Positions 32,117-41,964 of a DNA stretch of 64,000 nucleotides are shown in pieces (the stretch's first letter is position 1; the number at the start of each line of letters is the position of its first letter). Where the stretch lies: the NCBI RefSeq assembly GCF_002211765.1, contig NZ_CP022133.1, positions 1,922,001 through 1,986,000 on the forward strand, read 5' to 3'. The notes below the pieces were generated by a model. That model was given only the letters and a program-made list of their open reading frames with translations. It did no database searches and was not told the DNA's origin. The stretch comes from Idiomarina piscisalsi (lineage in GTDB: Bacteria > Pseudomonadota > Gammaproteobacteria > Enterobacterales > Alteromonadaceae). Position numbers and translations under genes: made by a program.

Positions 32117-33466
32117 TTAACCACTTGCTGATTGCTGCTGGTTTGGATTGATTAACTGGTTCAGCTGAAGCAAGCTCTCATCGTAACTCACCACTTGTTT
32201 CATCGGTTGCTGCAGAAACTGCGCAACTTTGGGCTGCATTGCGATGGCTTGATCAATGGCGGGGTCGCTTCCTCGGGTATAAGCACCAATGGAAATGAGA
32301 TCTCGATTGCGGCGATAATTTGAATACCACTGACGCACCTGAATAGCTTGTTTCATGTGCTCTTCAGAAACCACTTGCGGCATGACACGGCTAATGGAGG
32401 CTTCAACATCGATGGCAGGATAATGACCGGAATCAGCCAACTCACGGTTTAAAACGATGTGCCCATCAAGAATGGCTCGTGCCGAATCGGCAATCGGATC
32501 CTGTAAGTCATCGCCTTCGGTTAGAACGGTATAGAACGCGGTGACCGATCCTTGTCCGTCGCCGCCATTACCAGCGCGTTCAACCAGTGCGGGCAATTTG
32601 GCAAATACAGAAGGCGGATAACCTTTGGTTGCCGGAGGTTCACCAACCGCCAACGCAATTTCACGCTGCGCCATGGCGTAACGAGTGAGTGAGTCCATTA
32701 GTAGCAAAACGTTTAAACCCTGGTCGCGGAAATACTCCGCTACTTGCGCGGCCGTTTCACAGCCACGCAAACGAATAAGGGGAGACTGGTCAGCCGGAGC
32801 GGCGATAACCACCGCTTTTTCCAAACCTTCCTCACCCAGTATTTCTTCAATAAATTCTTTGACCTCACGACCCCGTTCACCAATCAGACCAACAACAATA
32901 ACGTCAGCGTTTGTGCCTCGGGTCATCATGCCAAGCAACACACTTTTGCCGACGCCACTGCCGGCAAACAGACCCATACGCTGCCCCTGTCCGACGGTTA
33001 AGCAGGCATTAATTGCGGTCACACCAACATCCAATGGTTGTTTTACCTGGCGGCGATTCAATGGGTTCATGGGTTTACTACGGTAGGTTTTTCCGTCAGA
33101 AAAAACAGGACCTTTGCCGTCGAGAGGTTCACCGCGGGCGTCAATAACCCGTCCGAGTAATTCCATGCCTAAGGGGAGTTGATTCTTGCGGCTTAAGGGA
33201 CGAACACGGGCACCTGGCACGACACCTAAGGCGTCTTCCGTGGGCATTAAATAACTAATGTTACCTTCAAAGCCCACCACTTCGGCCTCAATGTCGCCAC
33301 CGGCGGCTTCCACCGCAACGCTGGAGCCCACAGGCGCACGGCAACCAACAGCTTCAAACATTAGCCCCACAACGCGAGTTAAATAGCCCGATACAGCCAC
33401 CGACGGCTTTTCAATGCGCTGACGCTTTTTTCGAAGTTCTTGAATCAGTGTCTCTGATGCGCCCAT
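32117..33466 (-). CDS. fliI: Flagellum-specific ATPase FliI
   Basis: A 449-residue ATPase that energises flagellar export. Walker [12 protein letters not shown] (about residue 170), Walker [12 protein letters not shown], and the F1-beta-like core '[13 protein letters not shown]' are all present. It starts 3 bases after the fliH stop. Confidence 0.98.
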   Translation of the reverse strand: MGASETLIQELRKKRQRIEKPSVAVSGYLTRVVGLMFEAVGCRAPVGSSVAVEAAGGDIEAEVVGFEGNISYLMPTEDALGVVPGARVRPLSRKNQLPLGMELLGRVIDARGEPLDGKGPVFSDGKTYRSKPMNPLNRRQVKQPLDVGVTAINACLTVGQGQRMGLFAGSGVGKSVLLGMMTRGTNADVIVVGLIGERGREVKEFIEEILGEEGLEKAVVIAAPADQSPLIRLRGCETAAQVAEYFRDQGLNVLLLMDSLTRYAMAQREIALAVGEPPATKGYPPSVFAKLPALVERAGNGGDGQGSVTAFYTVLTEGDDLQDPIADSARAILDGHIVLNRELADSGHYPAIDVEASISRVMPQVVSEEHMKQAIQVRQWYSNYRRNRDLISIGAYTRGSDPAIDQAIAMQPKVAQFLQQPMKQVVSYDESLLQLNQLINPNQQQSASG

Positions 33467-33469
33467 CGG

Positions 33470-34228
33470 TTACCCCTTAACGCGGCTGAAAACATCTTCC
33501 ATACGCGTCTCTAAACTGTAATCTATGGTCGAGCTCTCAGTCGTCACACGACAACCACCGCGTTCAAGTAACTCGTCTTTGTTCAGCAACCAGCCTTTTT
33601 CTTTCAGCTCAGACTCGCTGTAAACCGATTCAATAAGCTCTATGTCATCTGGGTTTAAGTGTATAACCACCCGCTGATCAGTGACCGGCAATACCGATAC
33701 CGCTTCGCGCACCGCATTAACAATCATGTCTTTTGAGTGTTCGGCTGCATCCAGACAAATGACACGGGTCAGCTCGCTGACCATATCAATGAGCTCTTCC
33801 TGCACCGCTTCGGTAATACGTTCATTAGGGGTCGATAAACTCTGCAACAAGGTATCCAATTTACCGCGCTGTTCTTCAATCACGGCATTACCCGCTGCAA
33901 TGCCTTCTTCTTTGCCTGCCGCAATACCTTCTTCTTTGCCTGCTTCAAACCCCTCGTCATAGCCTTTTTTGAGACCATCGGTACGACCATTTTCAAAACC
34001 TTCCTGGTACCCCTCATCGCGCGCTGCCTGACGAATCTCTTCGAGCTGTTCAGCGGTTAAGGGTTGCAATTCTTCTTCGTCATTGTCATCCGCTTCCGGC
34101 GGTTCATACTGCCAGCGTCTGGGCTTATTGAGCGCATTGACCTGGGTGCCCTCACGTAATTCCTGCGATGTCATATCGGGCAGGTCCCAGTGACTGAAGT
34201 GCTCGTTGTCGTCGCGGTTGTCGCTCAT
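33470..34228 (-). CDS. fliH: Flagellar assembly protein FliH
   Basis: A 252-residue negative regulator and C-ring tether of FliI. The middle (about 75-120) is a run of GxxxG-type repeats: EGYQEG, ENGRTDG, EEGIAAG repeated, which is a FliH hallmark. Part of it is encoded by a 24-base tandem duplication at 33897-33944. The C-terminal half is the FliH/YscL domain that binds FliI. It lies between fliG (13 bases) and fliI (3 bases). Confidence 0.95.
   Translation of the reverse strand: MSDNRDDNEHFSHWDLPDMTSQELREGTQVNALNKPRRWQYEPPEADDNDEEELQPLTAEQLEEIRQAARDEGYQEGFENGRTDGLKKGYDEGFEAGKEEGIAAGKEEGIAAGNAVIEEQRGKLDTLLQSLSTPNERITEAVQEELIDMVSELTRVICLDAAEHSKDMIVNAVREAVSVLPVTDQRVVIHLNPDDIELIESVYSESELKEKGWLLNKDELLERGGCRVTTESSTIDYSLETRMEDVFSRVKG
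33897..33944. repeat. 24-base tandem duplication inside fliH
   Basis: Two adjacent 24-base units (33897-33920 and 33921-33944) differ at only two bases and encode the repeated peptide EEGIAAGK/N. It looks like a recent slippage duplication that lengthens the GxxxG helix. Confidence 0.85.
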
Positions 34229-34241
34229 ACAGCCTTAATCC

Positions 34242-35288
34242 TTATAAGAATTCTTCACCGCCGCCACCGCCAAGCATGATTTCGCCTGCGTCAGCTAATC
34301 GACGTGCCGCCGCCAGAATGTCTTTCTGCGCCGCTTCCACATCACTAATACGTATCGGTCCCATGGCTTCAAGGTCGTCACGCAGCATATCGCCAGCACG
34401 TTTTGACATGTTCTTGAAGATTTTCTCCTGAACCGCCTCGTCGGCGCCTTTCATGGCTTTTTGCAAGGTTTCGCCTTCAACTTCACGCAACAAGGTCTGA
34501 ATACCACGGTCGTCGACATCCACCAGGTTCTCGAACACAAACATCAAGTCCTGAATGTTCTGACTCATTTCTTCGTCCTGCTCGCGGATAGAGTCCATCA
34601 ACTGACCTTCGATGTTGGTATCCAGGTAGTTCATGATATTCGCCGCTGCTTTCAAGCCGCCCATCTTCGCTGCCTGAGCACCGGCCTGACCTGCAAACTG
34701 CTTCTCCATAATCTCGTTCAACTCTTGCAGTGCGGCTGGCTGAACTTCTTCTAAGTTGGCGATACGCATCATTAAGTCCAGGCGCACTTTCTCCGGGAAC
34801 TGCGCCATAATCTCGGCACTCTGCTCCGGATCCAGATAAGACAGAACAATGGTCTGAATTTGCGGGTGCTCATTGCGAATAATGGTCGCTACTTGTTTTG
34901 AGTCCATCCACTTCAGCGAGTCCAGACCTTTCGAGCCACCACCCATGACGATTTGTTCAATCAGGTTACCGGCTTTGTCTTCACCCAGCGCTGACGTTAG
35001 TGCTTTACGCACAAACTCTTCACTCTTGAAGCCGATATTGGTGAACTTCTGAATTTCTTCCAGGAACAAATGGTGAACGGCGTTGACTTTGTCCTGGTTA
35101 AAATCTTCCAGACTTGCCATGGCCATACCCACCTTCTGTACCTGCTTAGGCTCGAGGTGTTTCAGAATTTGTGCCGCGTCTTCCTCAGACAGACTCAGCA
35201 ATAATATTGCCGCTTTTTCAACGCCCTCAAGGGAGTTCACATCGAACTCAACCTTGCCGCGTTTGGTTCTCATATCTTGATCAGGCAT
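34242..35288 (-). CDS. fliG: Flagellar motor switch protein FliG
   Basis: A 348-residue C-ring protein that contacts the stator and sets torque. The middle domain has the EHPQ motif in NEHPQIQT, and the C-terminal domain carries the charged torque helix 'GIQTLLREVEGETLQKAM'. The start at 35288 overlaps the fliF stop by 8 bases; an in-frame ATG at 35273 is the alternative. Confidence 0.97.
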   Translation of the reverse strand: MPDQDMRTKRGKVEFDVNSLEGVEKAAILLLSLSEEDAAQILKHLEPKQVQKVGMAMASLEDFNQDKVNAVHHLFLEEIQKFTNIGFKSEEFVRKALTSALGEDKAGNLIEQIVMGGGSKGLDSLKWMDSKQVATIIRNEHPQIQTIVLSYLDPEQSAEIMAQFPEKVRLDLMMRIANLEEVQPAALQELNEIMEKQFAGQAGAQAAKMGGLKAAANIMNYLDTNIEGQLMDSIREQDEEMSQNIQDLMFVFENLVDVDDRGIQTLLREVEGETLQKAMKGADEAVQEKIFKNMSKRAGDMLRDDLEAMGPIRISDVEAAQKDILAAARRLADAGEIMLGGGGGEEFL

Positions 35289-36999
35289 CTTCGTTCAACC
35301 ATGCTTTGACAACTTGCGAAGACAGTTCTGGTTCATTAGCAACTAACGCACGAACCGCTTTCAACAAGTCTTCATCTTTATGCAAGTCCGGTAACTGCAG
35401 GCTGCCGTCTGCACCAAACCCAACTGCACTCTCATCAAACTGTGAGGATAACAGATCAATGGTTTCATCGCCCATTGCTTCCTCGCCTTCAAATAGCGCT
35501 TCTGCATCGTCCTCAACATCGGCTTCCGGATTCATCAGTTTCTTAAGCATCGGACGAACGACCGCTAATATCAAGACCATGATGACTAACGCGCCCATGA
35601 CCAAGCGGAAAGCACGCCAGAACCACGGTTCTTCCCACAACGGCGTTTCACCATCACCGAGCTGCGGCAATTGAGCAAAAGGTACGGACACCACTTCCAG
35701 TGCGTCACCACGGTTGATGTCAAAGCCTAAACCACCTTGCAACAAGCGACGAATATTGGCGAGTTCTTCTGCACTTCGCGGCTGCTGCTGAGCTTCGCCA
35801 TTTTCGCCGGTAGTTTGTGCATGATTCACCGCAACCGAAACGCTCAACCGCTCAATAGTGCCAGTCTGATTTCTGGTGTGAGTAATCGAGTTGTCCAATT
35901 CATAGTTGCGCGTGGCCTCGCGATGAGTACTGCCATTAACCGTACCGCCAGCGCTACCCGGTCCTGCTTCTTCAGGAATGTCAGATTCCAATGGCGGCTG
36001 GTTCGTTAACGCACCAGGAATACCGCCAATCGGGCTACCCGTAGAGCGGTTTTCTACGGTCATTTCGCTACGAATAGCCGGCATATCAGGGTTAAACTGG
36101 CGCTGAGTTGATTCGCGCTGAGTGAAGTCCATCGTGACATCAACTTGCGCCGTGTAATTGTCATAGCCCAATATCGGAATCAAAATGCTGTCAATTTTTT
36201 CTAAATACTCGGCCTCGCGCTTTTGTTCAATTTGATACTCGCGCGAACTTTTTGCCGCTAACGCACTTTGAGAACCGGAGTTTAATAGGCGACCCGCCTG
36301 GTCTGTGACGGTTACCTGCTCTGTGCTTAACCCAGTCACAGAAGACGCCACCATATCGACAATCGAAGCGACTTCTTCTTCACTTAATGCGGTACCGCCC
36401 CGAACGTTAAGCATCACCGATGCTTTGGGCTGCTTTTCACGACGGGCAAACACATTCTGCTTCGGTACGGCCAAAAGCACACGCGCAGCCGACACCTTTT
36501 TCATTTCTTCAATGGCGCGTGCCAGTTGCACTTCACGTGAATGAATCAGTCGTTCTCTTTCCAGGCGCTGACTGACACCAAAGCCCGGCTCGCTCATTAA
36601 AATCTCCGAGCCATCAGATTCAGCGTTACCGTAGTTAACCCCGGCACGCGTCAGCTCCAGTTTAATCGCGTCGTATTTCTCTTCTGGCACTGAAATAGTG
36701 TTGCCATTCACTTTATACTCAATGCCGTTGGCATCCATATAGTCTAGCGTGCTCACCAGTTCTTCAGTTTCTAACTTACCCAAAGGACGGTAGGTCGGCT
36801 CTTGCGCCCACAACATAATAAAGACGGCAATAGCAACGCAGATAGCCAAAGCCAATACCACAATAACCTGACGCAGCATGTCAAAGTTACCCAGCATATC
36901 CATAATGCCGGATTTTTCATTGCCCTCGCCAGAAGCGCCTGTATCCGGAGAGTCCGGAAGTGCATTGTCCTGCACCATTAAATCGGTTGATTCAGCCAC
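35281..36999 (-). CDS. fliF: Flagellar MS-ring protein FliF
   Basis: A 572-residue protein forming the membrane-supramembrane ring. Two membrane helices (about 43-64 and 455-480) flank the periplasmic secretin-like ring-building domains, and the C-terminal cytoplasmic tail ends with the FliG-binding segment. It starts with GTG (36997-36999) preceded by GGAG nine bases upstream. Confidence 0.97.
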   Translation of the reverse strand: MAESTDLMVQDNALPDSPDTGASGEGNEKSGIMDMLGNFDMLRQVIVVLALAICVAIAVFIMLWAQEPTYRPLGKLETEELVSTLDYMDANGIEYKVNGNTISVPEEKYDAIKLELTRAGVNYGNAESDGSEILMSEPGFGVSQRLERERLIHSREVQLARAIEEMKKVSAARVLLAVPKQNVFARREKQPKASVMLNVRGGTALSEEEVASIVDMVASSVTGLSTEQVTVTDQAGRLLNSGSQSALAAKSSREYQIEQKREAEYLEKIDSILIPILGYDNYTAQVDVTMDFTQRESTQRQFNPDMPAIRSEMTVENRSTGSPIGGIPGALTNQPPLESDIPEEAGPGSAGGTVNGSTHREATRNYELDNSITHTRNQTGTIERLSVSVAVNHAQTTGENGEAQQQPRSAEELANIRRLLQGGLGFDINRGDALEVVSVPFAQLPQLGDGETPLWEEPWFWRAFRLVMGALVIMVLILAVVRPMLKKLMNPEADVEDDAEALFEGEEAMGDETIDLLSSQFDESAVGFGADGSLQLPDLHKDEDLLKAVRALVANEPELSSQVVKAWLNEDA

Positions 37000-37026
37000 A
37001 ATTCAAATCTCCAGTGCTACTGCGGT

Positions 37027-37359
37027 TTATACCGGCATTGACATGATTTCTTTGTACGCATCGACTATTTTGTTGCGCACCTGAACGGTTGCCTCAAAGG
37101 CAATGCTTGATTTTTGACTGGCTATCATGGTTTGTTCCAACGTGACATTGGGATCGCCAAGCTCCATACGAGTTTTTAAATCGCCCGAGGTTTGCTGCAG
37201 CTCGTTAACATTATCGATAGCGCTTTTCAGCATATTCGAAAAGTCAGCGTTAGCCGTATTCCCCGGAAGGGCATTTACATTGGTTGCCTTGTCGCTTTGA
37301 GACGCCTGAGCAGACATCGCCTGCATCTGCTGGTAGAGTGCGTTGGCTTCCACTTTCAT
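37027..37359 (-). CDS. fliE: Flagellar hook-basal body protein FliE
   Basis: A 110-residue junction protein between the MS ring and the rod, ending in the conserved '…RNKIVDAYKEIMSMPV'. It is the first gene of the fliE-flhB run and has a sigma-54 promoter at 37408-37423. Ribosome site GGGG precedes ATG. Confidence 0.96.
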   Translation of the reverse strand: MKVEANALYQQMQAMSAQASQSDKATNVNALPGNTANADFSNMLKSAIDNVNELQQTSGDLKTRMELGDPNVTLEQTMIASQKSSIAFEATVQVRNKIVDAYKEIMSMPV

Positions 37360-37407
37360 AATTCACCCCGTCAAAAAATCATCGTTTACAATTCTTAAGA
37401 GGTATTA

Positions 37408-37423
37408 TGCAAGTGGAATGCCA
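37408..37423 (-). promoter_or_regulatory. Sigma-54 promoter of fliE
   Basis: The minus strand reads TGGCATTCCACTTGCA, matching the RpoN consensus TGGCAC-N5-TTGCA with GG at -24 and GC at -12 at exact spacing. The start codon of fliE is about 50 bases downstream. Activation by FlrC is inferred from gene order. Confidence 0.88.
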
Positions 37424-37426
37424 ACT

Positions 37427-38845
37427 TTAATTTATGGAGAGGCCCTGTTCGCGGATCTTCGCTAATTTATAGCGTAATGTGCGTGGACTAATGCCCAGTT
37501 CATCAGCCACGGGTTTGCGTTTGCCCTGATGACGCTGAAGCGCGTCTTTGATAATTCGGTACTCTTGATGGAACAATGAATCATCCAGCTTATCCGCTGT
37601 GTCGGTAGCACGCACAGTCTGCTCTTCATTACTTTTTTCAGAGTGACTGACTTGCTCAGGAAAGACAGTCTCATTACTCACGGGTGCGCTCGACTGTTGG
37701 TTCAACTGCAACATCAAATCGTCGGGTTCAATCACTTCGTTTCGGTGCAAGACCAAAGCCCGCTGTACAACGTTTTCCAATTCCCGAACGTTACCTGGCC
37801 AGTGATATTCAGTTAAGCGGAGTTTTGCCTGCTCACTAAAGGACACCGGCGTTTTTATACCCGAACGCTGCTTGTGTCGATGCAACAGGTTTTCTGCCAG
37901 CGGCAGAATATCGGCAGGTCGCTCGGCCAAAGATAACCAATGCAGAGGAAATACGTTCAGTCGATACATTAAATCTTCACGGAACGCCCCTTGTGCCACA
38001 GCCTGCTGTAAATCTCGGTTTGAGGTTGCAAGAATTCGGACATCTAACTGAATGGTTTTCCGAGAGCCTAAGCGCTCTACCTGCTTCTCCTGCAAAACCC
38101 GCAATAGCTTCGCCTGCAAATGCAGCGGCATTTCGGTGATTTCATCCAATAAAATTGTGCCGCCCTGCGCTAATTCAAACTTACCCGGTTGAGACTGCGT
38201 AGCGCCGGTAAATGCACCTTTTTCGTAGCCGAACAACATTGATTCCAGCATGTTTTCAGGTATTGCTGCACAGTTTATTGCCACGAACGGCGCTTGCGCT
38301 CTGCCTGAGTGTTTATGGATATAACGCGCCAGCACTTCTTTACCGGTGCCGCTCGGTCCGGTAATCATCACGCTGGCGTCACTGTCAGCCACTCGCTTTG
38401 CCATTGCAAATACTTGCTGACTCGCTGCTTCTTCAGCCACCGGACTGACATCATCAATCGCGCCGTCCGGTAAATAACGTTGCACAAGCGTTTGCAGCTT
38501 TTCGATGGAAAATGGCTTCGTCAAATAATCGACGGCTCCTTCTCGCATAGCAATAACCGCATCATCCACTTTCGCGAATGCCGTCATCATGATGACCGGA
38601 ATATCGTACTGCTGCCGGTTCATGCTACGTAGCAATTGTAAGCCATCAACGCCAGGCATTTGTACGTCACTAATCACCAGAGATACTTTCGTCTCTTTCA
38701 GTGCAACCAGTGCCTCTTCACCATTTGCGGCTTCCAAACATTGGCAATCGGCAAGCTCAAGCGTGTCGATGATTGCTTCACGCAATGAAACATCGTCTTC
38801 AACCACCAGTACCGTGCGCGCGGTTGTCATTTCACTGTTAGCCAT
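37427..38845 (-). CDS. flrC: Sigma-54 flagellar response regulator FlrC (FleR)
   Basis: NtrC-type activator. The 472-residue protein has a receiver domain (10-125, phospho-acceptor D60, acidic pocket near E16-D18, Lys in LTKPFS), an AAA+ domain with Walker A GPSGTGKE and the sigma-54 contact loop GAFTGA, and a C-terminal Fis-type helix-turn-helix (LGISPRTLRYKL). It overlaps flrB by 8 bases and has GAGG six bases before ATG. By analogy with Vibrio FlrC and Pseudomonas FleR it activates class III flagellar genes, and the sigma-54 site directly after it before fliE supports that. Confidence 0.94.
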   Translation of the reverse strand: MANSEMTTARTVLVVEDDVSLREAIIDTLELADCQCLEAANGEEALVALKETKVSLVISDVQMPGVDGLQLLRSMNRQQYDIPVIMMTAFAKVDDAVIAMREGAVDYLTKPFSIEKLQTLVQRYLPDGAIDDVSPVAEEAASQQVFAMAKRVADSDASVMITGPSGTGKEVLARYIHKHSGRAQAPFVAINCAAIPENMLESMLFGYEKGAFTGATQSQPGKFELAQGGTILLDEITEMPLHLQAKLLRVLQEKQVERLGSRKTIQLDVRILATSNRDLQQAVAQGAFREDLMYRLNVFPLHWLSLAERPADILPLAENLLHRHKQRSGIKTPVSFSEQAKLRLTEYHWPGNVRELENVVQRALVLHRNEVIEPDDLMLQLNQQSSAPVSNETVFPEQVSHSEKSNEEQTVRATDTADKLDDSLFHQEYRIIKDALQRHQGKRKPVADELGISPRTLRYKLAKIREQGLSIN

Positions 38846-39845
38846 AACGTACCTCTTCTAGCGACGGTTCCTGGACACTGTGCACCGGAATAGACAGGGT
38901 AAACCGACTGCCTTTGCCTGGCTCGCTTTCCCAATCAATGCGACCGTTATGGGCTCGCAAAACGGTTTGAACCACAGCTAATCCCAACCCGGTGCCGTTT
39001 GACTTACCGGTAAAAAATGGCGTGAATATTTGTGATTGCTTGTCTTTTTCAATGCCGGCGCCCGCATCAATAACAGACACACACCAGTGACTGCTTTCAA
39101 GGTGCGTTTTCACCAGTACTTCCTGCCCCTGCTGACTGGCGTCAATCGCATTATTAATCAAATTTTGTAATGCACCCGTTAACGCGGTTTTATTACCTTT
39201 TAAGATCGCACCATTCATCTCATCAGGCATATTAATCGTGACGTGATGCTGAGTCGCATAAGATTCAACGTTGGACGCTACCGTGGTCAACAAACTTTGG
39301 GTCGTCAGTTCTTCCAAAACCGGTTTCTCACCGCTTTTTGCAAACAGCAACATATCGTTGACCTGCTGCTCTAAATTATGAAGCCTGGACAACAATTTAT
39401 GGGAAAAGCGCTGCTGTTTTACCGGTGATATCATGCCTTGTGACAAATTTTGTGCGTAGAGAATGGCTGCGGACAACGGCGTACGTATTTGATGCGCTAA
39501 GGACGCCACCATTTTCCCCATTGACGATAAACGTTGTAAGTGAGAAATACGTTGTTGCAGCTGACGGGTTTCGGTCAAGTCCGTCAAAACAATCAGCTGC
39601 CCCGGCTTTTCATTCACCTCAGAGGTATCGATACGAACGCGCCGTCCACTTTTTAAGGACACTTCGTGCCAGTCATCGGCTTTGGGAGCGAACAGTGTCG
39701 CGACGAGATCACGCCAGACTTCACCTTTTAAGGAATGTTCGAGTAATGATTGCGCGTTGTCATTGCAGTAATCCACAACACCGTGACTGTTCAGCAAAAT
39801 CACGGCATTGGGCATTGCATCAATAATTTGATGGTAGGTCGCCAT
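38838..39845 (-). CDS. flrB: Flagellar sensor histidine kinase FlrB (FleS)
   Basis: A 335-residue soluble kinase, with no membrane segment, that phosphorylates FlrC. Order: PAS domain (1-90), HisKA dimerisation helix with H118 in LAHQIRTPL, HATPase domain with N box NLINNAIDAS, DAGAGI and GTGLGLAVV. I chose ATG 39843-39845, with GGGAG eight bases upstream, over an in-frame GTG at 39860. A sigma-54 promoter lies at 39891-39906. Confidence 0.94.
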   Translation of the reverse strand: MATYHQIIDAMPNAVILLNSHGVVDYCNDNAQSLLEHSLKGEVWRDLVATLFAPKADDWHEVSLKSGRRVRIDTSEVNEKPGQLIVLTDLTETRQLQQRISHLQRLSSMGKMVASLAHQIRTPLSAAILYAQNLSQGMISPVKQQRFSHKLLSRLHNLEQQVNDMLLFAKSGEKPVLEELTTQSLLTTVASNVESYATQHHVTINMPDEMNGAILKGNKTALTGALQNLINNAIDASQQGQEVLVKTHLESSHWCVSVIDAGAGIEKDKQSQIFTPFFTGKSNGTGLGLAVVQTVLRAHNGRIDWESEPGKGSRFTLSIPVHSVQEPSLEEVRYG

Positions 39846-39890
39846 ACTGACATCTCCCACGTCATACTACGTTTTAATTAAGCGTAGTAA

Positions 39891-39906
39891 TGCAAAATAG
39901 ATGCCA
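39891..39906 (-). promoter_or_regulatory. Sigma-54 promoter of flrBC
   Basis: The minus strand reads TGGCATCTATTTTGCA, with correct -24/-12 GG-GC spacing, about 45 bases before the flrB start. It fits FlrA-activated transcription of flrBC as in Vibrio. Confidence 0.88.
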
Positions 39907-39961
39907 GTAAATTACCTTTTATTTTCAATAAGTTACACTGTCAAAAAGTCGACGGACGCGG

Positions 39962-41407
39962 TTAGTCGTCTTTTTGAATGCCGTATTTTTTCATCTTTTC
40001 AACCAGCGTCGTACGGCGCATACTCAGCAGATCGGCCGCCTTAGCAACCACCCAGTCAGACTTTTCGAGCGCCTGGGCTATCATTCCCGTTTCAATTTCG
40101 CTGAGCATATCTTTTAAGTTCACACCGTCATCAGGTAATTCTGAGTCAACGGAAGAAGCTCCCGATTCCTCAAGCTCTTCATCGTCTTCCGAATCAGAGA
40201 AAATGGCATTCAGCGCTTCGCGTTCCAGCATTTCTTCGGGATAGTCCGGCGTGGGGCTACTGTGATCAATATGTTGATACTTAGGGGGCAAGTCTGACAC
40301 ATCAACCAGACTGTCAGGATGCATAATGGTTAACCGCTCAATTAAGTTGGTCAGTTCCCGAACATTTCCCGGCCAGCGGTGGTAAGACAATGACTCAAGC
40401 GCTCGCTCAGTAAAACGCACGCCAACGCCCCGCTCCTTTTTAAAGCGCTGCGTCAGCTCCTGCATCAATAGTGGTACGTCTTCCTGACGCTCGCGCAGGG
40501 CGGGCATTTCAATCGGGAATACATTCAAGCGGTAATACAAGTCTTCCCGGAATTTGCCGTCGATAATCATTTGTTCGAGCTCACGGTGGGTGGCGGCTAC
40601 CACACGAACGTCGGCAGCGATACTTTTACTGCCACCCACTCGCTCAAATGTTCGCTCTTGCAATACCCGCAGTAACTTTACCTGCATTGGCATTGGCATA
40701 TCACCAATTTCATCCAGAAACAGAGTGCCGCCTTGCGCCAACTCAAAACGTCCCTTTCGAGCGCCTATCGCTCCGGTAAAGGCACCTTTCTCATGGCCAA
40801 ATAATTCACTTTCTAACAGGTCCCCGGGAATTGCACCGCAATTTACGGGGACGAACGGACCTTTATGCCGCTCTGACAAGTCATGAACACCTCTAGCCAC
40901 GACTTCTTTACCCGTCCCCGACTCGCCCAGAATCAGGACGTTGGCATCGGTTCCCGCGACTTGCTCTATAAGTTGCCGTACGTGCTTCATCGCACGCCCC
41001 TGGCCAATGAGAGTTTGTTCTAAATGAGAGCGCTTCGGATGTTGTTTATTCGCTTTACGGCCGGGCATTTGCTGATGATAAGCCTGACAGTAATGCAACA
41101 GATTAGACAGGCTGGAATAGTCAAAGGAGTCGTCTAAAGGCCCCAGAACATTGGCTTTTTCTAAAGCACTTTCATGTTCACTAGCAGCACAAATAAAGGG
41201 TAAGTGCGGCGCATTACTGGCCAAGTCCCGTAGATTATCAACACCTGTACCGGCTATCACGCATAAAGCCTCGGCTGGACTTAAGCTCAGTAACTGCTCG
41301 GGCTCAACAACTTTTACAGACTCGCCAATAAAGGTCAGAACTGTCTCAAAGTGCTGCCTGCGAGCGGGATGTTGCTCAACCAGATAAACTGTTCTTGTTT
41401 TTACCAT
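39962..41407 (-). CDS. flrA: Flagellar master regulator FlrA (FleQ)
   Basis: Sigma-54 activator at the top of the polar flagellar hierarchy. 481 residues from the ATG at 41405-41407. N-terminal FleQ-type domain without a normal phospho-acceptor, AAA+ domain with Walker A GESGTGKE and the GAFTGA loop, an acidic linker (about 410-440), and a C-terminal Fis-type helix-turn-helix ([12 protein letters not shown]). FleQ homologues bind cyclic-di-GMP, which is likely but not provable here. An upstream start at 41479 would overlap the DUF1285 gene and add unrelated residues. It lies 20 bases after that gene. Confidence 0.94.
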   Translation of the reverse strand: MVKTRTVYLVEQHPARRQHFETVLTFIGESVKVVEPEQLLSLSPAEALCVIAGTGVDNLRDLASNAPHLPFICAASEHESALEKANVLGPLDDSFDYSSLSNLLHYCQAYHQQMPGRKANKQHPKRSHLEQTLIGQGRAMKHVRQLIEQVAGTDANVLILGESGTGKEVVARGVHDLSERHKGPFVPVNCGAIPGDLLESELFGHEKGAFTGAIGARKGRFELAQGGTLFLDEIGDMPMPMQVKLLRVLQERTFERVGGSKSIAADVRVVAATHRELEQMIIDGKFREDLYYRLNVFPIEMPALRERQEDVPLLMQELTQRFKKERGVGVRFTERALESLSYHRWPGNVRELTNLIERLTIMHPDSLVDVSDLPPKYQHIDHSSPTPDYPEEMLEREALNAIFSDSEDDEELEESGASSVDSELPDDGVNLKDMLSEIETGMIAQALEKSDWVVAKAADLLSMRRTTLVEKMKKYGIQKDD

Positions 41408-41427
41408 AGACGAATTACCGCAACGTC

Positions 41428-41955
41428 CTAGTTCACATAGCCCAATACAAAGGTCTCGCCCGCACTGGAAAGAAACCACTGCTCTTTTCCATCAACTTCT
41501 CGAGTCTGTGCAATCGATACCCACTGATAAAATACATTTCGATGCACTTTGGCTTCGAGCTCTCTTGGCATCATAACGTAAGGAACACCCTCTTTAATTT
41601 GTAACGGATGTTCAGAACTCAAAACAAGAGTATCACCGATATTGGTTGTTAACAGCAAGAGGCTTTCGCCATCTTCTGTACGTTGTACCCAATCGACCAC
41701 CAAAAAAGGGACATCATCGACGGTAATTTTCACTTTTTCAGCCGGTGTGACAAGAAGATAATCGTCACCTTCTCTTACGAGTACAGAGGCAAAAAGTTTT
41801 ACCAGTGCCTGCCGCTGAATTTCACTGTCCTGATAATACCAACGCCCTTCGCCATCAATTCGTATTGGAATTTCTCCACAATACGGCGGATTCCACTGCT
41901 CAGTAGGGGCGTGTTGATGCTTTTCCAGCTCTGCGATGAGGCGGTTTAACGACAT
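41428..41955 (-). CDS. DUF1285 family protein
   Basis: A 175-residue soluble protein matching DUF1285, a small family of unknown function in Proteobacteria. Typical features seen: '[20 protein letters not shown]' near residue 26 and 'VDWVQ' near 87. No catalytic motif is apparent. It is 9 bases downstream of the LuxR-type regulator and 20 bases upstream of flrA, all on the same strand, so it may be co-transcribed with them. A flagellar role is only suggested by position. Confidence 0.85.
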   Translation of the reverse strand: MSLNRLIAELEKHQHAPTEQWNPPYCGEIPIRIDGEGRWYYQDSEIQRQALVKLFASVLVREGDDYLLVTPAEKVKITVDDVPFLVVDWVQRTEDGESLLLLTTNIGDTLVLSSEHPLQIKEGVPYVMMPRELEAKVHRNVFYQWVSIAQTREVDGKEQWFLSSAGETFVLGYVN

Positions 41956-41964
41956 ACGACGTTA

